DNA from: Paraburkholderia caffeinitolerans
GTDB taxonomy: Bacteria; Pseudomonadota; Gammaproteobacteria; Burkholderiales; Burkholderiaceae
Length of the DNA stretch: 64,000 nt
Assembly (NCBI RefSeq): GCF_902859945.1
Contig: NZ_CADIKL010000022.1
Coordinates: 1-64,000, forward strand
Direction: 5' to 3'
This document shows, piece by piece, positions 8,421 through 17,390 of the stretch. Both the position numbers and the translations under genes were made by a program. Every line of letters starts with the position of its first letter. Positions within the stretch are counted from its first letter, which is position 1. The notes beneath the pieces are model-generated. The model saw nothing but the letters and a program-made list of their open reading frames with translations. It searched no databases and was not told the origin of the DNA.

Positions 8421-8451
8421 CCGCTGGCCCGTACCGCGAACGGGCCAGCGG
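8421..8451 (+). terminator. Strong hairpin after the MFS gene
   Basis: CCGCTGGCCCG (8421-8431) pairs perfectly with CGGGCCAGCGG (8441-8451) around a 9-base loop, 21 bp after the MFS stop. No T-run follows. It is probably the transcription end of the lipoprotein-MFS pair. Confidence 0.6.
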
Positions 8452-8533
8452 CGCGAGTGGCATCGGATGGGCAATGCGCTGGGGTGCTGCTGGCTGGGGT
8501 GCTGCAGGATCAGGCAATAAAAAGCCCACAGCC

Positions 8534-8553
8534 CGCATCGAACATTCGATGCG
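8534..8553. repeat. Near-perfect palindrome, possible operator
   Basis: CGCATCGAA (8534-8542) and TTCGATGCG (8545-8553) are exact 9-bp inverted arms with a 2-bp centre, in the gap between the MFS gene and the DUF3331 gene. The short centre favours a protein-binding site over a terminator. No regulator is assigned. Confidence 0.45.
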
Positions 8554-8697
8554 AGCGTATAAGCAGATGCAAGCAGCCGACTGCCGCTACAACCCGAGCG
8601 CGACCGCGGCGTGGCCATGAAATCATGAAATGGCCACCCGCTGACTAAGGTGCAACTGCGATTGCGATGCGACGGTGATGCGCGCGCCCTGCCGCGC

Positions 8698-9171
8698 TTA
8701 CGCCGCGAGCGCCTCGTCGAGGCGCGCAGCCACGACACCGCTGGGAAAGGCGTCCAGCTTGCTCGCAAGGATCATAGCGTCGGCATTGGCCGGGCGATGA
8801 CGGCGGTTGGGGCTGGGGCGGAACACGGCGTCGCCGCGGCGGATTTTCTCGCCGGTCAACGCGCACACCGCGCTGCGACGCGCGGTGCAAACCCGCCACA
8901 ACTGGTCGGAGTAACGCCCATACGTGGCGTCGCTCCAGCAGACGGTGATACTTTCCGGATCATGACGCCGGATCAAGGTAATGCCTTGTGCATCCCACGA
9001 ACGCACTGTGGCGCGGCGCCGATTGGCCGCTTCCGATGCGCTACGTGTGATGGGTACCGGTTTGCAACTCCTGATGCATTCAGGCTCGCCGTCCGGGCCG
9101 AAAGGCTCCGAGGCGGCGGACAGAAGATCAATGGTTTGTTGCCATGCGCTGCCGGTATCTAATTTCGTCAT
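8698..9171 (-). CDS. DUF3331 domain-containing protein
   Basis: A 157-residue protein of the Burkholderia-rich DUF3331 family. The family core is present near the end: ITVCWSDATYGRYSDQLWR (about 76-94), then a cysteine-bearing CALTGEKIRRGDAV segment (about 103-116), then NADAMILA (about 130-137). The start at 9171 has GAGGTGC before it. The family's function is unknown. It stands alone, with 300 bp downstream and 800 bp upstream free of recognised genes, which is common for these genes and suggests acquisition as a solitary cassette. Confidence 0.85.
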   Translation of the reverse strand: MTKLDTGSAWQQTIDLLSAASEPFGPDGEPECIRSCKPVPITRSASEAANRRRATVRSWDAQGITLIRRHDPESITVCWSDATYGRYSDQLWRVCTARRSAVCALTGEKIRRGDAVFRPSPNRRHRPANADAMILASKLDAFPSGVVAARLDEALAA

Positions 9172-9968
9172 AATGCACCTCGTGCACGTGGAAACGATTC
9201 AAATATGCCGGTCGAATAAGCACTCTGCCACGTCCGGATTATAGCGTGCGATTCTCGCAAGCCACAGAAAAAACTGAATATTCACACGATAATCCCCGAT
9301 GCGAGGCAAATGCAGCCATCGGACATTCAGATGTAATTGTAAGACAGCGACGATCGTTTCTTTACATTTACTACCGCAACTTTTTTGCCGATTTGTTGAT
9401 CCTTAACATTTCCGATCAGGAAAAAATAACCGGATACGCAACCCCCACGTAGATCGACGCCGTATTAGCAAGACTATTGCAAGTGCATGCAGCACCTTGG
9501 CGCTGGATCGGCCTCAACAGGCTGCTTATCTACCATCGGGCAGTGCCGCCGTGGCAACCCGCCATGCGCGCCGTTACAGTTCGATCAATGAAACGCATGA
9601 CTGTTTCATGACAGCCGCATATTGAGGTTTCGCATCATATGGTCCATCCGGAAGGCGCGGGGAATTGTCGCACACGGCATGCCGATCCCTGGAGAACGGA
9701 AATTCGAGACTCACCTCTATTCCATGAGGTATTAATCAAAAATGAATTGTGCTTTAGCGATTTTGTCATGCACTTATGTGTCGAACCGGTAAGGCACGCG
9801 TAATAGCAACAGCTGCAACAGCAACGAAACTGCAGCGAAACTGCGGCAACGCCGATTCCCAGTCCAATTCGGCAATTCAAATGCCATCCAATGAACGCCC
9901 GGCATTCGAGCGTCAATCGCAGCACAACGGTTGGGCGCGCAACGAATCGGCTCGCGACACTTCACGGA
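9172..9968. other. Long AT-richer region without recognised genes
   Basis: About 800 bp, visibly lower in GC than the surroundings between 9230 and 9440. Short open frames exist but have no ribosome binding site, no family resemblance and the wrong codon bias. An imperfect palindrome is present (ATGAAAC at 9588-9594, GTTTCAT at 9603-9609). I cannot say what the region does; it may be decayed foreign DNA. Confidence 0.4.
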
Positions 9969-10877
9969 TCAGACCCCACGCCCCTGATCGAGGAATTCGG
10001 CCGCGCAGTGCTTGAGCATCGCGCCGAAGTCGTCGAGCCAGCCAATCGACAGACGCCAGCTTTGCCAATAAAGCTCGACGTCGAGTGTGCGTCCCGGCGT
10101 GAGCTCGACGAGTTCGCCGCGCGCGAGATGCGGCGCGATCATGCGCTCGGGACACATGCCCCACCCTAGCCCGCTCACGCAGCAACGCAGAAAACCCGCC
10201 ACGTGCGGAATCCAGTGCAGCGGCGCATCCACCTGCGCGCGCGTAATGCGTCGCACGAAACGCTTTTGCAACTGGTCTTTGGGATTGAACTCCACGCACG
10301 GCGCGCGGCGCAGCGCCTCGCGTCCCACGCCCGCGGAAAAATAGCGCTCGAAAAACGCCGGCGAGCAGACCGCGAGGTATCGCATGCGCCCAAGGCGCGT
10401 CGAGCGGCAGCCCTGCACGGGCTCAGCCTGGGTTGTCACCGCCCCCTGTACGCTGCCGTCGCGCATGCGTTGCGCGGTGTGGTCCTGGTCGTCGATCACG
10501 AGATCGAGCAGGATGCCGCGCTCGACACAAAAGCCCGCCACGGCGTCGATGAACCATGTGCCCACGCTGTCGTCGTTGACCGCGACGCGCAAGGTGGGGC
10601 GCGATGCATCGAGTGCGCCGGCCACCGTGGGCATGCCGCCGCCGAGTTCCGCTTCGAGCAGTTGCACGCGCTCGGTGTGGCGGCACAGCAGCGCGCCCGC
10701 CGCCGTGGCCACGCAGGGCTGGCCGCGCTTCACGAGCACAGTGCCCACGCGCTCCTCCAGCAGCTTCACGCGCTGCGAGACCGCCGAAGGCGTGACGTTG
10801 AGCGCGCCGGCCGCGCGATCGAAGGAGCCGTGCCTGACCACGGCCGCGAGCGCGTCGAGCAACGCATAGTCGAGCAT
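9969..10877 (-). CDS. ArgP/LysG-type LysR regulator
   Basis: A 302-residue LysR regulator of the ArgP (IciA/LysG) branch, which senses basic amino acids and activates an exporter. The N-terminal DYALLDALAAVVRHGSFDRAA and TPSAVSQRVKLLEERVG segments are diagnostic of this branch. The effector domain has the usual length. It is divergent from a LysE-family exporter 158 bp away, the same arrangement as lysG-lysE in Corynebacterium. The likely inducers are lysine, arginine or histidine. Confidence 0.9.
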   Translation of the reverse strand: MLDYALLDALAAVVRHGSFDRAAGALNVTPSAVSQRVKLLEERVGTVLVKRGQPCVATAAGALLCRHTERVQLLEAELGGGMPTVAGALDASRPTLRVAVNDDSVGTWFIDAVAGFCVERGILLDLVIDDQDHTAQRMRDGSVQGAVTTQAEPVQGCRSTRLGRMRYLAVCSPAFFERYFSAGVGREALRRAPCVEFNPKDQLQKRFVRRITRAQVDAPLHWIPHVAGFLRCCVSGLGWGMCPERMIAPHLARGELVELTPGRTLDVELYWQSWRLSIGWLDDFGAMLKHCAAEFLDQGRGV

Positions 10878-10885
10878 TAGCGTTC

Positions 10886-10901
10886 CTTAATCCGGTTTAA
10901 G
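10886..10901. promoter_or_regulatory. Inverted repeat in the ArgP/LysE divergent region
   Basis: CTTAA (10886-10890) and TTAAG (10897-10901) are mirrored around TCCGGT just upstream of the regulator start. A TTAAG/CTTAA motif recurs at about 10914. It is a plausible binding site for the ArgP-type protein, but the arms are short. Confidence 0.4.
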
Positions 10902-11034
10902 AAAATGAACTTTGCTTAATCAAGCCACGGCGGCAGACTAACGCCGATTGCTTCCTCTGTCCATGTGCCTGCCGCAACGTGCTTCGTCACCTTGCGCCTT
11001 GCGCCCCATTTCGGCCATCGGCCCCACAACCATC

Positions 11035-11652
11035 ATGAACTGGCTCGCTTTTTCGCACGGCGCGGCGCTCTGCGCCTCGCTCATCGTCACCATCGGCGCA
11101 CAGAATGCCTTCGTGCTGCGCCAAGGCATCCTGCGCTCGCACGTCGGCAAGATCGTGCTGCTGTGCACGCTCTCCGATTTCATGTTGATTGGCGCGGGCG
11201 TGGGCGGCGCGTCCGCGCTGGTCGAGCGCTATCCGACCTTCGTGCATCTCGTGCTTTATGTGGGGCTCGCGTGGCTCGTGTGGTTCGGCATCAACGCGCT
11301 GCGGCGCGCGATGAAGCCCGCCCACGCGGTGCTCGAAACGGCCGGCGCGCAGGAAGCGCCCGCTCAGCGCGCGTGGCCGATCATCCTGATGACGCTCGCG
11401 TTCACCTGGCTCAATCCGCACGTCTATCTCGACACGTTTTTGCTGATCGGCACGGCCGGCGCGCGCGAACCGGAAGGCAGCCGGCTCGCGTTCGCGATTG
11501 GCGCGATGTGCGTGAGCGCGGTGTGGTTCGTCGGCATCGGTTACGGCGCGCGCTTGCTGGCGCCGCTGTTCCGGCGCGCCGGTGCGTGGCGCGTGCTCGA
11601 CGGCACGATCGGCGCGATGGTGCTCTTCATCGCGGTCGCCCAGTTGCGCTGA
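11035..11652 (+). CDS. LysE/ArgO-family amino-acid exporter
   Basis: Inner-membrane exporter of 205 residues with about six hydrophobic segments. The family signature GAQNAFVLRQGI occurs near residues 20-31, and FTWLNPHVYLDT near the middle. It most likely exports arginine or lysine under control of the divergent ArgP-type regulator. I placed the start at 11035 (MNWLAF), which fits the family's N-terminus. The frame is open further upstream, but that part has no similarity. Confidence 0.9.
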   Translation: MNWLAFSHGAALCASLIVTIGAQNAFVLRQGILRSHVGKIVLLCTLSDFMLIGAGVGGASALVERYPTFVHLVLYVGLAWLVWFGINALRRAMKPAHAVLETAGAQEAPAQRAWPIILMTLAFTWLNPHVYLDTFLLIGTAGAREPEGSRLAFAIGAMCVSAVWFVGIGYGARLLAPLFRRAGAWRVLDGTIGAMVLFIAVAQLR

Positions 11653-11678
11653 TTACGCCGATACCCGGAGCGTTGCGA

Positions 11679-12602
11679 TCAGGGCGCCGCGCCCCCGCTC
11701 CCGCTCCCGGGCGCGCCATGTTGAATGGCGAGCACCCCATCGACGAGTTCGTTCGACAAATAATGCGGACCGTCGAAGAGGTAGACGCGATAGCCCTGAT
11801 ACCTCTCCAATTGCGGCGCCAGCTCCGCCGCCGTGGCCGCGCGGAAACCGCCGCCCTGCTTCGGCCTGAACGCCTCCGCGATAATGCGCACGCGGTCCTT
11901 GCCCAAACGCGCCGCGAGCGCATCCGCATACTCGCGCGCCGCCGCCGGGCCGCGCGCATACACGCCGCAGCCGTCTTGCAGCATCACGCCCACGTCGTGC
12001 GGCAGCCAGCCGTCGAGCCACTTCGCCAGCGCCTCGCCGCCAACGTTGCTGTTGTCGTAGACGCTGATCCACAGCGGATGCGGCAAGCGTTCGAGCAAGG
12101 GGGCGAGACGCTTCGCATCGGTCCAGGTCGGATCGACTTCGACGGGAAAGTACCAGCCGGTGATATGCACGGGCGGACGCACGGCCGCGAGCTTGAGCGA
12201 GCGCTCGACGAGTTCCTCGACGTTCGCGCGCGCCTTTTTCTCATCGGCATAGCCCGCCAGACCCACGATCACGCCGCGCGCCCACGGCTCGTTGGCAATG
12301 CGCACCCAGTCCGGCACGCGCGGCGCGGGCAGCCCCGCGCCGGCCATATAAGCGACGTCGTCGACGGCGATCCATTGCACGAGCAATTCGTTGATGCCGA
12401 GCTTGTCCCAGTTGCCGTGCGGATTCAGTTGATCGTTGCTCAACTGCCAGACCACGCCTTGAGCCAGCGAGTCGGCGTGGGCCGGTACCTGCAGCGTGCA
12501 GCCAGCCGCCGCGAACGCGCAGAGCGACACGGCCACCGCACGCACAAAACGACCGTGAAAACGGCCTTGAAAACGGCGCTGAAAAAAGCAGCGAATCGGC
12601 AT
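11679..12602 (-). CDS. Lipoprotein, glycoside-hydrolase-like, of the exopolysaccharide locus
   Basis: Predicted lipoprotein of 307 residues; a basic n-region with repeated RF motifs and a hydrophobic stretch end in FAAAGC (Cys35). The mature part looks like a TIM-barrel glycosidase of the DUF4434 kind. It has WQLSNDQLNP at the front, a GWYFPVEVDPTW segment, then VMLQDGCGVYARGP and VYLFDGPHYLS, all placed like strand-end active-site motifs with Asp/Glu. It is the last gene of the five-gene minus-strand set, 14 bp after the NfrA-like gene, with an AAGGAGGAG ribosome binding site. Its job may be to trim or release the polymer, perhaps filling the slot of E. coli ybcH. The enzyme activity is inferred. 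Confidence 0.7.
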   Translation of the reverse strand: MPIRCFFQRRFQGRFHGRFVRAVAVSLCAFAAAGCTLQVPAHADSLAQGVVWQLSNDQLNPHGNWDKLGINELLVQWIAVDDVAYMAGAGLPAPRVPDWVRIANEPWARGVIVGLAGYADEKKARANVEELVERSLKLAAVRPPVHITGWYFPVEVDPTWTDAKRLAPLLERLPHPLWISVYDNSNVGGEALAKWLDGWLPHDVGVMLQDGCGVYARGPAAAREYADALAARLGKDRVRIIAEAFRPKQGGGFRAATAAELAPQLERYQGYRVYLFDGPHYLSNELVDGVLAIQHGAPGSGSGGAAP

Positions 12603-12616
12603 GGTCGTCTCCTCCT

Positions 12617-15193
12617 TCACCACGACAGCACGGTGCCGAAGAACACGCCGCCAGCGCGATCGTCGCCGCTCAAGCGCCAGCGGTATTGCAGCGACACATC
12701 CACATACGAGCGCGGCGCGTTGTAGAAGCTGTCGCGGAACCAGTAGCGCGTCGAAAAGCCCACACCCATGCCTACCGGCACGCTGTGATTGATGCTCGAG
12801 TCGTAGTCCATGCCGATCACGCCATAAGGAAACACAGTGAGCTTCGGGCTGATGCTGTCGAGCCGCCAGGTGCGCCCCAGCTCGAGATAGCCGGTGCCGT
12901 AGTTCCAGCCATTGCTCACGTAATGGCCAACCTCGCCGTAGCCCTGCAAGGTCCACCACGAGGGTACGTCGAGACGGCGCTCCGTGCCGAAGCCGCCCGA
13001 ATAGGCCAGCCGCACGAGCCAGTCGGAAGGCGCATGCGAGCCGATGGGAATGAGGCGCTCGAACGCGATGATCGCGTCGATCGATTCGAACGGCTTCGCG
13101 CGCGCGCCCACCGCGCCGATCGTCGTCGAGATGCCGCTGGGCGCGTCGCCCTTCGCGCCGAAGTTCTGATAGGCGCGCGCATAGACTTCGAAGTTGCGGT
13201 CGCCGAGCGAGCCGAACGGACGCCAATAGCCTTCGATGCCGGTCTGCCAGTCGTCCGCGCCGGGCACCGATCCGGTCGTCACGCCCGGCTGCAAGCCCGC
13301 GCCGCGATAGTTCAGCGAGGCGTAGAAGCCCCAGTCGCGCGTGACGTCCGCGTGTGCGTTGCGCAGGTCCTGCAATTGCAGCAGCGTGGCGGGCGCGACG
13401 CCATCGGGCGGCGAGGTGCCGTAGTCGATCGCGCGCTCGAAATAGCGCGCGGCCGCCTCGTCGAAGTGCGCGCGGTAGGCGCTGTAGCCCACATCGCCCG
13501 CTGCCTGCGGCGGCAACGCGTGCGCCGCGTCGGCCTGGGTGAAATATTCGTAGGCGCGCCGGTCCGCGCCCGCGCGCTGCGCGATATAAGCCGCGGCAAG
13601 CGGCGGCATGCCGTCGAGCAGCCCCGCGTCGAGCGCCGCGTGCGCCTCGCGCTTCGCGCCGTCCGTGTCGCCGGCCGCCACCAGCGCATCGATCAGTTCG
13701 ATGCGATGTTGCGGATCGTTGGGCGCGGCCGCCTCCGCTTCGCGCGCGTAACGGACCGCCGCGGCCTTGTCGCCGCGCTGCGCCGCGAGAATATAGGCGC
13801 GGCGCGCGGCGAAACCCGCATCGGCGGCGTAGACATCGCAGGCCGTGCCGCTCGAATCAACGGTGCAGTCGAACACCGGGCGCGCGGCGCTCGCCACGCG
13901 CTCGCCCTCTTGCGGTTGTGCTGGATTTTGCGTCTGCGCGAGCGCCGTGCGCGCTGCGTACCGGCGCGCCGCGATCAGCGCATCGGTGTCATCGCCTGCG
14001 GGCTTGAGCGGCGTGAGCAGATCGAGCGCGCGCTGCGGCTGCCCGCCCGCGGTCCAGACATCGGCGATGATCACGCGCGCCACGCGGCGATCGCGCTGCG
14101 ACGCATCGGTGATGCGTAGCGCCTGCGCGAAATCGTCGTCGGCCTGCGCGTTCTGCCCCTGCGCCGCGCGCGCATAGCCGCGCGTCACGTAAAGCATCAG
14201 CGCCGGTTTCACCCCGGCGGCCAGCGCATCGCTCGCGGCCGCGTCGAGCCCGACCATGTCGCGTTGCGCGGCGAGCACGTCGAACAGTTGCAGACGGTAG
14301 CCGATGCGCTCCGGTGCAAAGGCGATCGCGGCGCGCACATGCGATGCCGCTGCGGGCAAGTCGCCGCCTTGCTGCGCCGTCTGGGCCGCCGCCGCTTCGC
14401 GCGGTGCAAGGCGCGCGCCCACTTGCAGGCGGCGCGCGCGCAGTTGCGCGCTCAGTTGTGCGTTATCGCCGAAGCGCCGTTGCGCATCCTCTGCAAGCTG
14501 CAGCGCGGCGTCATCGTGCCCCGCCGCCGTAGCCGAATCGATCGCGAGCAACCGCAGGCGCAGCACGTCGGGCCGCAGCGCGATGGCCTCGTTCGCTTTG
14601 CTCAGCGCACGTTCGTAGTCCTTCGCGGCGTACGCGCGATAGGCGTCACCGGCCAGTTCCCACGCGCGGCCCGTGAGATTATCGGGCGAGCCCGTGCCCG
14701 GCGGCGCTGCCGCCGCGCGAGCGCCGCGCGAGCGTGTGCCTTGCGCGGGGGCTTGCGCCGCCACCTGCGTATCGATCTGGCGCTTGCGCGCCACCAGCGA
14801 CGCGTCCGGCCCGAGTTGCGCGATCGCATCCGCGAGCGTGCTGCTCGCGCCGCGCCAATTGCCCTGTGCGGCCTCGGCATTCGCGAGCAGCAAACGCAGC
14901 GACGCCACGTCGGGCCGCTGACGTATCGCCTCGCGGGCATAGCGCTGCGCCGCTGCATAATCGTGCTGCGCGTAGGCGTCGTAGCCCTGCTGCGCCACCC
15001 GGTACGCCGCGCCCGCGAGCGGCAGCGGCGCGCTTCCCGAGGGCGCGGTTTCGCCCCACGCGGGCGCTGCGCCCACCAGACCCACCCCGCTCACGAGGCC
15101 CGCGCACGCAGCCGCCACCGATGCCGCCCCGGCCCATGCCGTGCAACGCTCGCGCATCGCCAATCGCTCCAGACTCTTCTGATTCTTCTTCAT
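12617..15193 (-). CDS. NfrA-like TPR outer-membrane protein
   Basis: An 858-residue exported protein. A signal peptide occupies about residues 1-48. Tetratricopeptide-like helical repeats follow to about 640, recognisable from recurring A..Y...A....P.....L pairs. The C-terminal 200 residues resemble the NfrA C-terminal domain: VTRDWGFYASLNYRGAG, repeated aromatic beta segments, and a final Trp, as in outer-membrane barrels. In E. coli, NfrA is the outer-membrane component of the N4 glycan receptor pathway. The ATG at 15193 overlaps the upstream glycosyltransferase stop by 4 bp, so translation is coupled. The likely role is moving or anchoring the polymer at the outer membrane. Confidence 0.82.
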   Translation of the reverse strand: MKKNQKSLERLAMRERCTAWAGAASVAAACAGLVSGVGLVGAAPAWGETAPSGSAPLPLAGAAYRVAQQGYDAYAQHDYAAAQRYAREAIRQRPDVASLRLLLANAEAAQGNWRGASSTLADAIAQLGPDASLVARKRQIDTQVAAQAPAQGTRSRGARAAAAPPGTGSPDNLTGRAWELAGDAYRAYAAKDYERALSKANEAIALRPDVLRLRLLAIDSATAAGHDDAALQLAEDAQRRFGDNAQLSAQLRARRLQVGARLAPREAAAAQTAQQGGDLPAAASHVRAAIAFAPERIGYRLQLFDVLAAQRDMVGLDAAASDALAAGVKPALMLYVTRGYARAAQGQNAQADDDFAQALRITDASQRDRRVARVIIADVWTAGGQPQRALDLLTPLKPAGDDTDALIAARRYAARTALAQTQNPAQPQEGERVASAARPVFDCTVDSSGTACDVYAADAGFAARRAYILAAQRGDKAAAVRYAREAEAAAPNDPQHRIELIDALVAAGDTDGAKREAHAALDAGLLDGMPPLAAAYIAQRAGADRRAYEYFTQADAAHALPPQAAGDVGYSAYRAHFDEAAARYFERAIDYGTSPPDGVAPATLLQLQDLRNAHADVTRDWGFYASLNYRGAGLQPGVTTGSVPGADDWQTGIEGYWRPFGSLGDRNFEVYARAYQNFGAKGDAPSGISTTIGAVGARAKPFESIDAIIAFERLIPIGSHAPSDWLVRLAYSGGFGTERRLDVPSWWTLQGYGEVGHYVSNGWNYGTGYLELGRTWRLDSISPKLTVFPYGVIGMDYDSSINHSVPVGMGVGFSTRYWFRDSFYNAPRSYVDVSLQYRWRLSGDDRAGGVFFGTVLSW

Positions 15194-17388
15194 GATGCCG
15201 ACGCCATGGCTGCGCGCCTGCGCCCCTGCTCGGCAATCGCCGCCGCCAGCGCCTCCGGCGTGATGACGCCCTGCTGGACCATGTAATCGCCAATGCGCCC
15301 ATGCTCGGCGGGTCGATAACGCTGAAGCGCCGCTTCGAACGCCGCGCGCTTCACCTCGCCCTGCTCGATGAGCAGATCGCCCAGCAGCGGCACGGGCGGC
15401 ATGCGCCGATCGCTCGCGTGCAGGTCTGACATGTCGCCATGCGGTTCGCTGTGCTCCGGCGGCTCTTGGCCTGCTGCTTCCGGCACGCCGCGCAGCAGGC
15501 GCAGGCCCTCGACGATCTCGCTTTCGCGCGCGATGCGCTGCACGATCGGCAACGCGGACTGCGCCTGCAACGCCGCGAGCGCCTCCTCGCCGAGCGGGCT
15601 CGCGCACAGCACGAGCGCGTTTCCTGCACCATCGTCGCCTTGCGGCAGCACGCGGTAGCGCACCACGAGTTCGAGCGGCAGATCCTGCGCGTGGCTCGCG
15701 AGCCGTGCGGCGTCCAGCGGCGCGCGCTGCAAATCGGATTGGAATGCGATCGCCTCGGCCAGCGTCTCCTCGTCAAGCCAGCCATGCGCCATCAGCACGC
15801 GGCCCAGTGGCGCCTCCTGTGCCTGCCCCGCCGCGAGCGCCTTTTCGAGTTGGTCGGGCGCGATCGCGTGCCACGAAACCAGCAGTTCCCCAAGACGCTG
15901 ACGCCGGTCCTTGAAGCCATCGGACGACGGAAAATCGTGCATCGTCTTGTCCCACACGAGCCGCTTGCCGGTGACGAGATAGCCGAGGTACATCTTCCAC
16001 GCGCGCGACACGGCCATGAAGTTCACAAAGTTGCCGATCACCATGCGCGGTATCGAAAGCAGCCCGTGCTCCCAGCCATAGAGCCGCGAAACGAAGTACA
16101 CGCGCTGCCCCGTACGCATGAGCAAGGCGATGCCGTTGGCCCACAACAGCGCGGTGAACCACGGCGCGCTGGAAAACGGCGAGGCGACCAGATCGGGCCG
16201 CACCCCGAGCAGATCGGCGTAGGTAAAGAGCAGGAACTGGATCAGCAGCACATAGGCCAGAATGCCCACGAACGCCGTGACGGTGCCCTTGCGGTCGCGC
16301 GCGAGCAGATAGCGGTTGGCGAGCGACCCCACCCAGCCCACCTGCTCCCAGCCCTGCAGGCCGATACCGAGCGTCCAGCGCGCGCGCTGACGATAAGCGG
16401 TCCGAAACGTATCGGGAAAGTACTCGCGCACGCATAGCGGCATCGTGAGCGTGAATTCGCGCACCGGGCCCAGCCCGAACCACGTCTTGCGGCGCGTGGC
16501 GAACTGCACCGGAAAGCGCGCGAAGATCGAATTCATGCCCATGCGGCCGAGGCGCTCGCCCACGTCGTAGTCTTCGGTGAGCGTCTCGGTGTTGAACGGC
16601 TGGTTCTGCGTTTCTTTCGCGAGCCCCACGAGCGCGCGCCGCGAAAAGCAGGTGCCGACGCCCGCCGAGGGCACCGTGCCCGCGAGGCTCTCGCGCACCA
16701 CGAGGTCCTTTGCGTGCCACTCCGCGAACTCATCCATGTAGGTGCCGGCCACGAGCTCGTACCACTCGCGCTCGAGCGAGGCCACCGGCAACTGGATCAT
16801 GTCCTTGCGCGGCAACAGGTAGTTGAAAAAGCGCAGCTCCAGCGGATGCAGCACGTCCTCGCTGTCGTGCAGGATCACGCCCGCGAACTCGATGCCGGCC
16901 TCTTCCTCTTTGCGAAAGATCGCCTGCACGATCCAGTTCAGGCAGTCGGCCTTACAGGTGGGGCCGTCGTGCGGCACTTCCACGCGCTGCAACTGCTTGT
17001 AGCGCCGCCGCATGCGCTCGACTTCGGCGATGGTCGCCGCGTCGTTCTGGTAGGTGCCGGCGAAGATCACATAGTTGCGGTAGTCGAGCACCTTCACCGC
17101 GTTCTCGACCATCGCCGCGATCACGTCCTCCTCGCGCCAGGCGGGCACCATGATCGCGAGCCACTGCTGCTCGCGCTCGTAGAGCTGCTCGGCGCGCAAC
17201 GGCTGATGGCGACGCTCGACGGTGAAGTACCGGATGGTCCTGCGCACCCAGTACCACGCGTCGATGAACAGATCATCGATGCTCGAAAGCAGGATGATCA
17301 CCGCGACCGCCGCCGCCAGGTACTCCATGCCCTGGTAGTAGCGGCCCGCCAGATAGTTCAGCCACCAGTCGATCGTGTTCCAGCTCAC
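15190..17388 (-). CDS. NfrB-like glycosyltransferase with two MshEN-type modules
   Basis: A 732-residue inner-membrane processive glycosyltransferase (GT2). Hydrophobic segments lie near 20-40 and 368-425. GT2 active-site motifs are HDSED (174-178), TED (271-273) and QRARW (334-338). The C-terminus carries two c-di-GMP-binding MshEN-type modules. The first has an RLG at 498-500, a second LG at 528-529 and Gln550. The second has an LLG at 668-670, an RIG at 698-700 and Gln721. The family usually has one such domain. The start is GTG, 2 bp after the BcsB-like stop. By family it should polymerise an activated sugar when c-di-GMP is high; UDP-ManNAc is likely given wecB in the same set. Confidence 0.88.
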   Translation of the reverse strand: MSWNTIDWWLNYLAGRYYQGMEYLAAAVAVIILLSSIDDLFIDAWYWVRRTIRYFTVERRHQPLRAEQLYEREQQWLAIMVPAWREEDVIAAMVENAVKVLDYRNYVIFAGTYQNDAATIAEVERMRRRYKQLQRVEVPHDGPTCKADCLNWIVQAIFRKEEEAGIEFAGVILHDSEDVLHPLELRFFNYLLPRKDMIQLPVASLEREWYELVAGTYMDEFAEWHAKDLVVRESLAGTVPSAGVGTCFSRRALVGLAKETQNQPFNTETLTEDYDVGERLGRMGMNSIFARFPVQFATRRKTWFGLGPVREFTLTMPLCVREYFPDTFRTAYRQRARWTLGIGLQGWEQVGWVGSLANRYLLARDRKGTVTAFVGILAYVLLIQFLLFTYADLLGVRPDLVASPFSSAPWFTALLWANGIALLMRTGQRVYFVSRLYGWEHGLLSIPRMVIGNFVNFMAVSRAWKMYLGYLVTGKRLVWDKTMHDFPSSDGFKDRRQRLGELLVSWHAIAPDQLEKALAAGQAQEAPLGRVLMAHGWLDEETLAEAIAFQSDLQRAPLDAARLASHAQDLPLELVVRYRVLPQGDDGAGNALVLCASPLGEEALAALQAQSALPIVQRIARESEIVEGLRLLRGVPEAAGQEPPEHSEPHGDMSDLHASDRRMPPVPLLGDLLIEQGEVKRAAFEAALQRYRPAEHGRIGDYMVQQGVITPEALAAAIAEQGRRRAAMASAS

Positions 17389-17390
17389 GC

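Noticed and set aside
9246..9452. 68-codon plus-strand frame in the AT-richer gap
   Set aside because: No ribosome binding site, no recognisable pattern and poor codon bias; insufficient support for a gene.
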